From Actinomyces sp. Marseille-P3109 (GTDB taxonomy: Bacteria > Actinomycetota > Actinomycetes > Actinomycetales > Actinomycetaceae): 64,000 bases of DNA. Below are positions 1 to 8,257 of the stretch, one piece after another. The notes beneath the pieces were generated by a model, which saw only the letters and a program-made list of their open reading frames with translations, was not told the DNA's origin and ran no database searches. The stretch spans positions 2,744,460 to 2,808,459 of the forward strand of contig NZ_OOHN01000008.1 of the NCBI RefSeq assembly GCF_900323545.1. The letters are read 5' to 3'. Numbering within the stretch: the first letter of the stretch is position 1; each line of letters opens with the position of its first letter. Position numbers and translations under genes: made by a program.

Positions 1-314
1 CCGGCGCGGCTGCGCCCATGACTTTTCTCCGGTCTGGCGCCGCCGTTGTAGGCACCCGAGAAGCGACGTCGTCGGAGTAATGGCAAGGGGGGAGTGCTGC
101 CCGGATTGCGGGCGCGTCGATTTCAAAAGGTCACGATGAGGTCGCAGTTGAAGTCTCCAGTTGAGTAGCATCCACAGTGCTGGCAGCCATGGATGCCTCC
201 TGCGCCGGGTTCGTGAGTCGGCGTTGTCGCCGACACCGAGCCGCGCCCGGACGGCCCCGGCAACCGGCACCTTCCTCAGAAATACTCACGATCCTCCACC
301 GCAAGGAGCCTGAC
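1..314. other. window-edge stretch without a supported gene
   Basis: I see no convincing coding sequence in this stretch: short open frames lack a ribosome binding site and a protein-like composition. The last 15 bases carry the GCAAGGAGC ribosome binding site of the next gene. It probably holds the promoter region of that gene and possibly the end of an upstream transcription unit cut by the window edge. Confidence 0.5.
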
Positions 315-1370
315 ATGTCCGCCTACGTCCGCTATTACCGGCGGCTTCAGGCACTCACTCAGCGCCTGAGCACCTACCTGGACCGGTTGGAGGCTCGCGC
401 CCGGGAGTTCGGCGTCAGCTCGGCCCGCACCGCGATGGAGATGCAGATCACCGACCCGGCCTCCGTCTCCGCCTTCCGCTCGGAGGTCGAGGCCCAGATC
501 ATGTTCCTGCACACCAAGGCCCAGCGGGTCTTCGCCAAGCACTTCGCCCCGTTCCTGGACATCGACGCCGAGTTGTCCATCGAGGAGGACCGTCAGCTCT
601 CCGCCCGCCTCCAGGATGCGGCCAACCTCGTGGGCAGCTTCGAGGTGCGCCTGCGCAACATCATCGAGGAGGTCTTCGCCCCCGGCCGCGCCGAGCAGGC
701 CCGCGAGGAGTGGAACCGGGCCATGACCGACTGGCGCCAGGCCCAGTTCTCCTTCACCTGCGACAAGTGCGGCGACCCCGTGCCGCTGCCCGAGCTCTAC
801 CACATGCCGGTGTTCATCACCTGCCCGCGCTGCAAGTCGCGCGTGGCCTTCCAGCCCACCGAGGCCATGGCGGCCGCGCCCACCTGGGCCAAGGAGGTCG
901 CCAAGACCACCTGCTACGCCGAGTGGCAGAAGTCCGAGTCGGAGCAGTCCGCCGAGGAGGGCGTGGGCCTGGCCTTCTTCTACTACGTCGACTACGCCAT
1001 CGCCCACCACCTCATGATGAACCGCCTGCTGCCCTTCTACGTGCGCTCCGAGGGCGGCCAGGAGGCGCTGCGCCGCGACGTGCGCAACGCGCTGGAGACG
1101 CGCACCCACCAGCTGCGCCCCGACGAGGTCTCCCCCCAGTACCACGCCATGGAGTACGTCAACTTCATGGGCGGCCTGGGCCGCTCGGCCCAGATCCTCG
1201 GTCAGGAGGGCCTGACCGACCGCCGCCGGCTCATCCTCCAGACGGTGCGCGACATCATGCGTCCCGACGAGCCGCTGGCCCGCTCCATCCTGGACAACAC
1301 CTTCACCGAGGAGCTGTGGAGCCAGCAGGCCCACGCCGCCGACCAACTCTCCTGCGAGGTGCCCCGCTAG
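315..1370 (+). CDS. zinc-ribbon protein of unknown function
   Basis: This gene encodes 351 aa, starting at an ATG preceded by AAGGAG; a longer in-frame start at 177 lacks such a site. The first 140 residues look alpha-helical and charged. A zinc ribbon follows, with Cys149, Cys152, Cys170 and Cys173 (CDKC and CPRC) as likely metal ligands. The C-terminal half is helical and contains aromatic and histidine-rich patches (FFYYVDYAIAHHLMMN). There is no signal peptide or membrane segment, so it is probably cytoplasmic. I do not recognise the family. Its last seven codons and stop lie inside a 110-bp tandem duplication, so the stop-proximal sequence is repeated once downstream. Confidence 0.8.
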   Translation: MSAYVRYYRRLQALTQRLSTYLDRLEARAREFGVSSARTAMEMQITDPASVSAFRSEVEAQIMFLHTKAQRVFAKHFAPFLDIDAELSIEEDRQLSARLQDAANLVGSFEVRLRNIIEEVFAPGRAEQAREEWNRAMTDWRQAQFSFTCDKCGDPVPLPELYHMPVFITCPRCKSRVAFQPTEAMAAAPTWAKEVAKTTCYAEWQKSESEQSAEEGVGLAFFYYVDYAIAHHLMMNRLLPFYVRSEGGQEALRRDVRNALETRTHQLRPDEVSPQYHAMEYVNFMGGLGRSAQILGQEGLTDRRRLILQTVRDIMRPDEPLARSILDNTFTEELWSQQAHAADQLSCEVPR

Positions 1371-1566
1371 CGTTCCCACCCCGCCGCCCGCCCGGCCCGG
1401 CCCGCCGGCACTGCGGACGCGGCCCGAGCCCGACGACGCGCCGGCGACCGCGCCACCTCTCCTGCGAGGTGCCCCGCTAGCGTCCCCCCCCCGCCGCCCC
1501 CCCGGCCCGGCCCGCCGGCACTGCGGACGCGGCCCGAGCCCGACGACGCGCCGGCGACTGCGTCAT
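1347..1566. repeat. 110-bp tandem duplication over the 3' end of the zinc-ribbon gene
   Basis: Copies run 1347-1456 and 1457-1566 with only a few mismatches, mostly in C-runs near 1374-1390 and at the distal end. The first copy contains the last codons and stop (LSCEVPR then TAG); the second repeats them as an orphan. The arrangement suggests a recent local duplication. Confidence 0.9.
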
Positions 1567-1654
1567 CGACCTCGCCAATGAGTCCGTCGGCCTCTCAGCT
1601 CTCCGTTCCCCGCGCGGCCCAAGTCCGCTCGACACCTCCCCCGAAAGGACCACC

Positions 1655-2110
1655 ATGGTCGGCTTCCGCAAGAAGTCCCAAAACAGCTCCTCCGCCAACA
1701 GGGCGGCCGGACGAGGAGGCTCCGGCGCCTCGCAGCGCTCCCGCGCCTCGCGCACCGAGCCCGCCTCCCGCGCCGGAAGGGGGCGCACCACGGCCGCCAC
1801 CCGTCGGGGGTACAAGACGCCCGAGCAGATGGACTCGCGCTGCCTGACCCTGGCCGAGTCGGCCTCCGGGGTCCTGGGCCGATCCCTGGACCAGGCGCTG
1901 GGACGGCTCCCGGACGCCCCTGGTGGCCCGGGCGCCCCGGGAGGCCCGAACGGCTCAAGCAGTCCGGCCCCGGTGGGATGGTCCGACGCCGTCGGCGCCC
2001 CGAACCCGACTATGGGCAGAGGGTCCTCTCCGGGTAGCGTGCGCAGCGCACAGGTCGGAGCCGACCAGGTCGACACGGTCGCGGACATCGCGGCCGACAT
2101 CGAGTTCTAG
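1655..2110 (+). CDS. small basic, low-complexity protein
   Basis: This is a 151-aa open frame with a good site (GAAAGGACCACC) before ATG. The first 50 residues are very rich in Arg, Ser, Ala and Gly. A short ordered-looking segment follows (YKTPEQMDSRCLTLAESASGVL as the gist), then a Gly/Pro-rich stretch and an acidic end (VADIAADIEF). There is no signal peptide or membrane segment. The basic N-terminus could bind nucleic acid, but that is only inference. I do not recognise a family. It sits between the zinc-ribbon gene and the YbjN pair on the same strand. Confidence 0.6.
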   Translation: MVGFRKKSQNSSSANRAAGRGGSGASQRSRASRTEPASRAGRGRTTAATRRGYKTPEQMDSRCLTLAESASGVLGRSLDQALGRLPDAPGGPGAPGGPNGSSSPAPVGWSDAVGAPNPTMGRGSSPGSVRSAQVGADQVDTVADIAADIEF

Positions 2111-2199
2111 GGGCGGCTCCCACATCCGCTCCACCACCGGCTCCGAGCCGGACGCGAGCCCGTACCAGCCCCGGCACCGGGAAGGAGGCGAGAACACCT

Positions 2200-2640
2200 A
2201 TGAGCGCGCAACCGGCGCTGACCCTGACGAGGGTCGAGGCCTGGCTGTCCCGGCGCGGCATCGCCGCCGGCCCCGAGGAGGACGGCGCCGTCTTCATGGG
2301 CTTTCCGGGCTGCGACATCTGCGTCTACCTGCATGACGAGGAGGCCGCCCTCGTCGTGGCCGGCATGTGGCGCGGGCGCCCGGCCGCAGATCGGCTCGAC
2401 GAGATGCGCGCCTTCATCGACACCCAGCACCGCTCCACCTACGGGCCGGACCTGGCCGTCACCCCCGCCCGCGACCCGAGCTCGCTGCTGCTGAGCACCC
2501 AGATGGTGGCCTACGTCGGCGCGGGTATGAGCGACGCCCAGCTCGACGCCTTCATGGACATGGGCCTGGGAATGACCCGGGCCTTCTTCGCCACCGTGGA
2601 GGAGCGCTTCCCCGAGCTGGTCACCTGGGAGGAGGACTGA
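2200..2640 (+). CDS. YbjN-domain protein (first of an overlapping pair)
   Basis: The product is 146 aa. It looks like the YbjN fold (PF10722): an N-terminal helix with a VEAWLSRRG-type pattern, beta strands (GAVFMGF, ICVYLHD, ALVVAGMW), then a C-terminal helical part with the VAYVGAGMSDAQLDAFMDMGLGM type of sequence. YbjN proteins are cytoplasmic, are thought to relate to type III secretion chaperones, and have no defined enzymatic role. The start has a strong GAAGGAGG site. Its stop TGA overlaps the ATG of the next gene by one base, so the two are likely translationally coupled and may form a hetero-oligomer. Confidence 0.8.
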   Translation: MSAQPALTLTRVEAWLSRRGIAAGPEEDGAVFMGFPGCDICVYLHDEEAALVVAGMWRGRPAADRLDEMRAFIDTQHRSTYGPDLAVTPARDPSSLLLSTQMVAYVGAGMSDAQLDAFMDMGLGMTRAFFATVEERFPELVTWEED

Positions 2641-3512
2641 TGGCCTGGTGGAACCAGCCGGAGGGGTCCGTGACCCCGACCGTGACCCTCAGGCGGCTCG
2701 CCGCCTGGCTCGCCGAGCGCGGTTACAGCTACGACATCGATCTGTCCGAGGGGCTGGTGCGCTCCTCGGTGGCCGGCTTCGACTACGCGCTCATGGTGGT
2801 CGACCGCCGGATCCTCGCCGTGCGCGCCCACCACCGGCTCACCGGCCCGGTCCCGGGCGCCGCGGGGCTCGCACAGGTGCGCGCCATGGCCCAGGAGGTT
2901 TCCAGCGGCCGGCTCATCCCCGCCCTCTACACCGAGGTCGACGACGCCGGCCTGGCCCTGTGCGCCGAGGTCCTCACCAACATCGGAGCCGGGCTCGACG
3001 ACGCCCAACTGGCCGGCACCATGGACTTCGTCCTCGACGGCGTCGACGAGGCCCTGCGCGAGCTCATCGGCCTTTTCGATACTCGCGCCGACAGCCAGTC
3101 CGACGCCGGGTCCGAGGTCGAGATCAAGGCCGAGGATGAGGCTGCCGGTGAGGAGGGGCAGACGGCGGTCGTCATCGCGCTGCCCGAGGCGACTGGGCCC
3201 GCCGGGTCAGCCGGCTCTGCCGAACCGGTTGATGCCGTTGAGCCCCTCGGGGAAAAGGCTGCGCACGCGAGCGCGGACACGCCTGTGGAGACGGTGCCGG
3301 ACGCGGTATCGGACACGGTGGCGGATACGACGCTGGAGATGGCCGCCGTCGTCGACGAGCCGGGAACCGACACGCACGCGGAGCCCCGTGAGCCCCATGC
3401 AGAGCCCGACACCGGCGTCAAGGGTGACGAGGGTATGGCCGCCCCGGGTGATGCTGACGGCGGAACCGAGGTTGAGACAACCGACACCCCTGAGCCCCTG
3501 CTCGTGTCCTAG
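2640..3512 (+). CDS. YbjN-domain protein with long acidic tail
   Basis: This gene encodes 290 aa and starts at the ATG overlapping the stop of the previous gene. Residues 1-145 match the preceding protein in pattern (LRRLAAWLAERGYSYDIDL near the start, ALCAEVLTNIGAGLDDAQLA near the end), so the two arose by duplication. Residues from about 150 onward form a low-complexity tail rich in Glu, Asp, Thr, Val and Pro, with imperfect repeats of the type VETVPDAVSDTVADTT; it is probably disordered. There is no signal sequence. The coupling suggests a joint function with its partner. What the tail does is unknown. Confidence 0.78.
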   Translation: MAWWNQPEGSVTPTVTLRRLAAWLAERGYSYDIDLSEGLVRSSVAGFDYALMVVDRRILAVRAHHRLTGPVPGAAGLAQVRAMAQEVSSGRLIPALYTEVDDAGLALCAEVLTNIGAGLDDAQLAGTMDFVLDGVDEALRELIGLFDTRADSQSDAGSEVEIKAEDEAAGEEGQTAVVIALPEATGPAGSAGSAEPVDAVEPLGEKAAHASADTPVETVPDAVSDTVADTTLEMAAVVDEPGTDTHAEPREPHAEPDTGVKGDEGMAAPGDADGGTEVETTDTPEPLLVS

Positions 3513-3904
3513 CGCGCCCGGGCCCGGCGACCTCGACCGCCCGAAACTCGTTGGAAGCACTGGAGTGGTGGGAGGCGTCGTCGGAGTGGGCGAATTGTGA
3601 ACCGTTCGGTCGGGGTAAAGTGTCGGCCTCCGACATGCCCTGCGGCCGAGTTGCCCCTCGGCGCAGCGGTAGCGGATTCTATAACTGTTCGGTAACACTG
3701 GACGTCGGGCGACCGCCCCGCTGGACGAAAGGAGCCCGATACGTCTACGACGCCGTTCATCGTCGAGCGGCGCGGGATAACGGACCTTCTCCCGCGGCGC
3801 TCCTGGGGTGTGTGGACCATCCTCCGTGCGCCCTCGCAGGACATGGTGGAAGCCTTCGCCTCATGACGGCGCAACGTCAGGCTCCGCCCGGAAGGACAGA
3901 CTCC
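3513..3904. promoter_or_regulatory. intergenic region with a small palindrome and likely promoter
   Basis: These 392 bp separate the YbjN pair from the large helical-repeat gene. A perfect TGTCGG-CCT-CCGACA palindrome lies at 3621-3635. The octamer GTTCGGT occurs near 3604 and again near 3687, the second right after a TATAAC hexamer at 3680-3685 that could be a -10 box. The last bases carry the GGAAGGACAG ribosome binding site of the next gene. I saw no coding sequence. Promoter and operator are inferred from pattern only. Confidence 0.4.
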
Positions 3905-6900
3905 ATGACAACACGCGAAGACATCCTCGAGCGCCTGGCCTACGCTGATGCCCTCGGTGATGGCCCCAAGGCCTCGGCCCTCGTCGCGGAGGCCGTCAGC
4001 TGGGCGGACGCCCTGGGAGACGAGGATCTGCGGGTCGCCACCCGGTTGGCCCTGACCGAGGCCTACCAGCGGGGCAACGAGGAGTGGAAGGCGCTGGCGC
4101 CCTTCGTGTGGAACCTCGCCCGTTACCAGAGGCGCCCCGAGCTGTTCGACGACGCACAGGTGCGCACCCTGCACTGGCACTTCAAGCGGGCGGTGGCCGT
4201 GGCCGGCGCCAACCCCAAGGTCTCCAAGGACAAAGTGCGCCAGCTCGAGGCCAGCCTCGAGGAGTTCTACCGCGCCGAGGGCGCCTCCATGCACGTCGTC
4301 CACGGCGAGCGGGCCTCCGTGGCCGGCCTGCTGGGCCTCGAGGAGGAGGCCTCCGAGGAGCTGGCCGCCTGGCGGGCCACCCACCGCGACGAGAATGCCG
4401 ACTGCGAGGGCTGCGACCCCATGCGCCAGGTCGCCTTCGCCTACCGCACCGAGGCCTGGGAGCTGGCCGTGGCCACCGCCGTGCCCGTGCTGACCGGCGC
4501 TGTCGACTGCTCCGTGCAGCCCCAGACCATGCAGTCCCTCGTGCTGCTGCCCCTGCTGGCCTCCGGGCGGCCGCGGGCCGCATGGGAGGCGCACCTGCGC
4601 TCCTACCGGGAGATCCGCCGCTCGCCCAAGGCCCTCATCTCCCTGTCCTACCACCTGGAGTACCTGGCCCTCGTGGGCCGGGTGGACCGCGGCCTGGACA
4701 TCCTGCGACGCCACCTGTCCTGGCTGGCCCAGGCCGAGTCCGCCTACGTGCTGCTGTCGGCCCTGCGCGGCATGAGCCTGGTGCTGCGTGAGGCCGAGCG
4801 GGCCGGCCGCGGCGAGGAGGCCCTGGGCGTCGAGCTCCCGCCCGCCGACCTGTGGTACCCGCTGCCGGGGCTGGCGGCCTCGACCACCATCTCGCGCGCC
4901 TACGCCGAGATGACCGGCTGGGCCCGGCGCCTGGCCCAGCAGTTCGACCTGCGCAACGGCAACAGCACGATCTCCGACCACCTGGAGCGATCCCTGGCGC
5001 GGGCCGCCTTCGACGCCGCCCCCGGAGCGGTCCATGGGCTGGGTGTGGAGGTCGACCTCCTGGAGCCCTCCGAGGAGCTGCCCGAGCCGGCCCAGACCAG
5101 CCTGACCATGGACGAGGACGGTGAGGCGCCCGACGTCGCCTCCCTCCTGGGGCTCGTGACTGACGATGACGGCTCGGTCCAGGAGCACGCTCCCCGCACG
5201 ACGTCGTCGGGCCATCAGGAGGCGGGGGGACGACGCAGCCGCGCCGCCACCAGCCACCAGGGCGGCGACGAGCCCTTCCCGCTGGTGGACCTCGTGCGGC
5301 CCCGGCCGGTGCGCAGCGGCGAGGAGGCGGTGCGCCGCTACGTCGATCACCGCCGCTCCATCGGCTCCTCGACGATGGACTACTGGTACGTCGTCGACCA
5401 GGTGGCCACGCGTGACCTGCTGCCGCCGCCCGGCGAGGAGATCCCGGGCCTGGAGTACCACACCGGCCTGCTGCGGGCCGCCGCCCTGACCTGCCGTATC
5501 GAGATGGACGAGGCCATCGCCGAGCGCCTGCGGATCCGCCCGCTCATCGAGCTGGCCTTCGGGCCGCTGGGCGCCTCCTACGTCGACCTGCTCAACCTTG
5601 ACAACGAGATCACCGCCGACTCCATCGCCGAGCGCTCCCAGGAGGCCGAGCGCGACCAGCGCCTGCGGCGCGCCACCGCGATCGTCGGGCAGATCGAGGC
5701 CCGGGTCGAGGACCTGGTGTCCACCGAGCTGCTCGATCCCGGGGGCACCGATGCCCTCGTGCTGGCCGCCGACGCGCTGCTCGTGGGCGCCTCGGTCCTC
5801 ACCGACCTGCACGCCAGGGACGAGGCGCTCGGGGCGATCCAGGTGGTCGCCAGGGCCGCCGCGGCCGTCCCCGAGGACCGCCACGCCGAGCGCATGGACG
5901 ATATCCTCGACATGGCGCGCGCCGAGGTCCTGGCCGAGTGCGGGGACGTCTACAGCGGCTGCCTCCTGGCCGAGGAGGTCATGCGCCGCCACGAGATGGT
6001 CTCCCCGGTGCTGGCCGCCCGCGGGCGGCGCCTGCTGGGTATCTCCTCGATGGAGGTGGGACAGTTCGACGAGGCCATCACTCAGTTCCGCGAGCAGGCC
6101 AACATCATGCTGGCCGCCGGCATCACCCTGTACGCCGTGGCCTCGCTGCTGTCCCTGGGCTCGGCCCTGGAGGCCTCCGAGCGCTACCTGGAGAGCGCCG
6201 AGGTCCTGGAGTCCGCCCTGTCCCTGGCCCAGCGCGCCGGGGCGGAGAGCATCGCCCTGTACCTGCATCGGCTCCTGGCCCAGACCGGCATGGCCATGGG
6301 CGAGGAGGAGAGCATCGCCGAGCACTCGCTGGCCGCCGCCCGGATCCTGAAGGACCAGGGGCGCCGGGCGCTGGCGGGGGAGTACCTCTCGCACGCCGCG
6401 ATGGCCGCCTCCAACCTCAAGGACAACGTGCGCGCCGCCGCGCTGTTCCGCCAGGCCGCAGACCTGGAGGATGCCCGCACCGACCAGGGCCTCCTGGATC
6501 GGGGGCGGGCACTGCGTCGCTCGGCCCGGGCGCTGGTGGACGATCTCACCCTGCCCATGGCCCGCACCCGGATCGCCGAGGCCCAGGAGATCATGGATGA
6601 GGCCCGTCAGGCCTTCGCCGGCGTGGCCGACACCGAGGGCTACTCCTCGGCATGGGAGATCGGCGACTGGCACGACGACATGGCCTGGATCCTGTGGCGC
6701 ACCGGTCAGAACCGGCAGGCCGTTGAGCACTGTGAGGCCGCCTACGAGGGGTACATGGACACCGAGGACCGGGACTCGGCATCGCGCGCCCTGTGCATGC
6801 TGGCGCGCCTGCACGCCGAGCGCGGCGAGCGCGAGGAGGCCCTGGCCGCCAGCGCCCGCGTGCGCGACCTGCTGGGCGAGCCGCAGTGGGACGGCCACGA

Positions 6901-6943
6901 CGCCCTGGAGTTCGTGGCCTCCATCGAGGAGACGCTGCGCTGA
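3905..6943 (+). CDS. large helical-repeat (TPR-like) protein
   Basis: This gene encodes 1012 aa, starting at an ATG with GGAAGGACAG upstream; an open frame extends further 5' without a site. The sequence is nearly all alpha-helical with Ala- and Leu-rich helix pairs typical of tetratricopeptide-like solenoids, clearest in the C-terminal half (FDEAITQFREQANIMLAAG, then ALEASERYLESAEVLESAL and RQAVEHCEAAYEGYMDTED). A Ser/Gly/His-rich linker near residues 415-455 separates two solenoid halves. No catalytic motif, signal peptide or membrane segment is visible, so it is likely a cytoplasmic scaffold or regulator. It follows the YbjN pair on the same strand but with its own apparent promoter. Confidence 0.85.
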   Translation: MTTREDILERLAYADALGDGPKASALVAEAVSWADALGDEDLRVATRLALTEAYQRGNEEWKALAPFVWNLARYQRRPELFDDAQVRTLHWHFKRAVAVAGANPKVSKDKVRQLEASLEEFYRAEGASMHVVHGERASVAGLLGLEEEASEELAAWRATHRDENADCEGCDPMRQVAFAYRTEAWELAVATAVPVLTGAVDCSVQPQTMQSLVLLPLLASGRPRAAWEAHLRSYREIRRSPKALISLSYHLEYLALVGRVDRGLDILRRHLSWLAQAESAYVLLSALRGMSLVLREAERAGRGEEALGVELPPADLWYPLPGLAASTTISRAYAEMTGWARRLAQQFDLRNGNSTISDHLERSLARAAFDAAPGAVHGLGVEVDLLEPSEELPEPAQTSLTMDEDGEAPDVASLLGLVTDDDGSVQEHAPRTTSSGHQEAGGRRSRAATSHQGGDEPFPLVDLVRPRPVRSGEEAVRRYVDHRRSIGSSTMDYWYVVDQVATRDLLPPPGEEIPGLEYHTGLLRAAALTCRIEMDEAIAERLRIRPLIELAFGPLGASYVDLLNLDNEITADSIAERSQEAERDQRLRRATAIVGQIEARVEDLVSTELLDPGGTDALVLAADALLVGASVLTDLHARDEALGAIQVVARAAAAVPEDRHAERMDDILDMARAEVLAECGDVYSGCLLAEEVMRRHEMVSPVLAARGRRLLGISSMEVGQFDEAITQFREQANIMLAAGITLYAVASLLSLGSALEASERYLESAEVLESALSLAQRAGAESIALYLHRLLAQTGMAMGEEESIAEHSLAAARILKDQGRRALAGEYLSHAAMAASNLKDNVRAAALFRQAADLEDARTDQGLLDRGRALRRSARALVDDLTLPMARTRIAEAQEIMDEARQAFAGVADTEGYSSAWEIGDWHDDMAWILWRTGQNRQAVEHCEAAYEGYMDTEDRDSASRALCMLARLHAERGEREEALAASARVRDLLGEPQWDGHDALEFVASIEETLR

Positions 6944-7181
6944 CCCGCGCCTCTTCCTGCAGCCGGGCGATCTGCGTGCCCCCTGTCCCCGCTGGTGGCC
7001 GCCGCATACATCCGCGGGACTGCCGCATACCGACGTCGACGGCGCCTCCGGTCCCGAGGCGTGACGCGAATGCGACGCGTGGGAGGTTCGCCCCGTGTGA
7101 ATCGCCTGACGGCCGCGGCCGGGCAAGGAATGATAAGCCTTGGGCATCATGACCCCTCGACGACCCTCCCGGGAGGCACCC

Positions 7182-8048
7182 ATGGCCATCGCAGTCTCAC
7201 AACGATTCACACCCAGCGGCGACCTACCCGTGGAAGCGGGGCGCTATCGACTCGTGGCGGCGGGCTCGTGCCCGTGGTGCCGCCGCGTCCTCATCGCCCG
7301 GCGCCTGCTCGGCCTGACCGAGGCGATCCCCGTGTCCTGGACCTACGGCAAGGGCGCGGACGGCTACTGGGAGCTGACCGGTCCCGAAGGCGAGCCCGGC
7401 GTCGACCCGGCGCTCGGTGCCCGCTCCCTGGCCGAGGTCTACGAGAGGACCCCCGGCTACGAGCCGCCCCCCACCGTTCCGGCCCTGGTGGACATGACCA
7501 CCGGCGAGGTCGTCAGCGATGACTCCGGTGACATGCTCTTCGACCTGTCCACCGCCTGGTGGGACCTCCACCGCCCGGGCGCCCCGGACCTCTACCCGCT
7601 CAACCGCCGTCACTCCACCGACGCCTGGGACGAGTGGATCGGCTCCCAGATCAACGTCGGCCACTCGGTGGCCGCCCATTCCAAGGACCCGGAGAAGGCC
7701 GCGGCGGCCGCCAACGGCGTGCTCGTGGGCTTCGACGTCATCGACACCCTCCTGGCCCGGGCCACCCGGATGGAGGCCTCCCGCGAGGACGGCCTGACGA
7801 TGCTCGACGGGCCGGCCCTGTCCGCCGTCGTCTCGATCGGCCAGTTCCTGTGCGGCGACAAGCCCACCGGCAGCGACATCCGCCTGTTCACCACCGTTCA
7901 GTCCTACGAGTACGGCGGGCGCCAGCACTACCCCGGCGGCGAGGCGCCGTCGATCTCCTTCTGGCCGGCCCTGGCCCGCTGGTTCCGTGCCCTGGAGGGC
8001 CGCTCGGGCTGGGTGGGCCCTGAGGAGCGCAGCGCCCTGGGCTGCTGA
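7182..8048 (+). CDS. ECM4/YqjG-type glutathionyl (mycothiol) hydroquinone reductase
   Basis: The product is 288 aa, starting at an ATG behind GGGAGG; a longer frame from 7140 has no site. It has the N-terminal thioredoxin fold with the CPWC motif (Cys30 to Cys33) and the omega-class GST helical C-terminal domain seen in S-glutathionyl-(chloro)hydroquinone reductases. In the family, Cys30 attacks the mixed thioether and releases hydroquinone. Actinobacteria usually use mycothiol rather than glutathione, so the natural thiol is likely mycothiol; that is inference. It is cytoplasmic. The gene stands alone, convergent with the DUF4921 gene. Confidence 0.85.
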   Translation: MAIAVSQRFTPSGDLPVEAGRYRLVAAGSCPWCRRVLIARRLLGLTEAIPVSWTYGKGADGYWELTGPEGEPGVDPALGARSLAEVYERTPGYEPPPTVPALVDMTTGEVVSDDSGDMLFDLSTAWWDLHRPGAPDLYPLNRRHSTDAWDEWIGSQINVGHSVAAHSKDPEKAAAAANGVLVGFDVIDTLLARATRMEASREDGLTMLDGPALSAVVSIGQFLCGDKPTGSDIRLFTTVQSYEYGGRQHYPGGEAPSISFWPALARWFRALEGRSGWVGPEERSALGC

Positions 8049-8107
8049 GGCCGCCGGGCACGGCGAGGCCCGCTCTGTCGCTCGCTGCTTCGCCGTACTC
8101 CACGAGC

Positions 8108-8156
8108 GTCGGGGACTACTGAGGCAGGCCGGGGTGTACTCCACGCGAGCCCCGAC
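8108..8156. terminator. possible bidirectional terminator between convergent genes
   Basis: The 7-bp arms GTCGGGG (8108-8114) and CCCCGAC (8150-8156) flank a GC-rich loop, between two convergent genes. The sequence GTACTCCACG also occurs twice here (around 8095 and 8136). The fold is weak compared with other hairpins in the window. Confidence 0.3.
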
Positions 8157-8257
8157 CCCATGCAGTGCGGACAACCCCTGGTCAGTGCAACCCGGGCCTC
8201 GTGCAGCACGGCCGGCCCAGCCCGGCACCGCCGACGTCGGCCCGCGTCCACCGGCTC

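Noticed and set aside
3509-7210. very long minus-strand open frame of over 1200 codons opposite the helical-repeat gene
   Set aside because: It is the antisense shadow of a GC-rich gene; its translation is Gly/Leu/His-rich low complexity, and the plus-strand gene has a ribosome binding site and a protein-like sequence.
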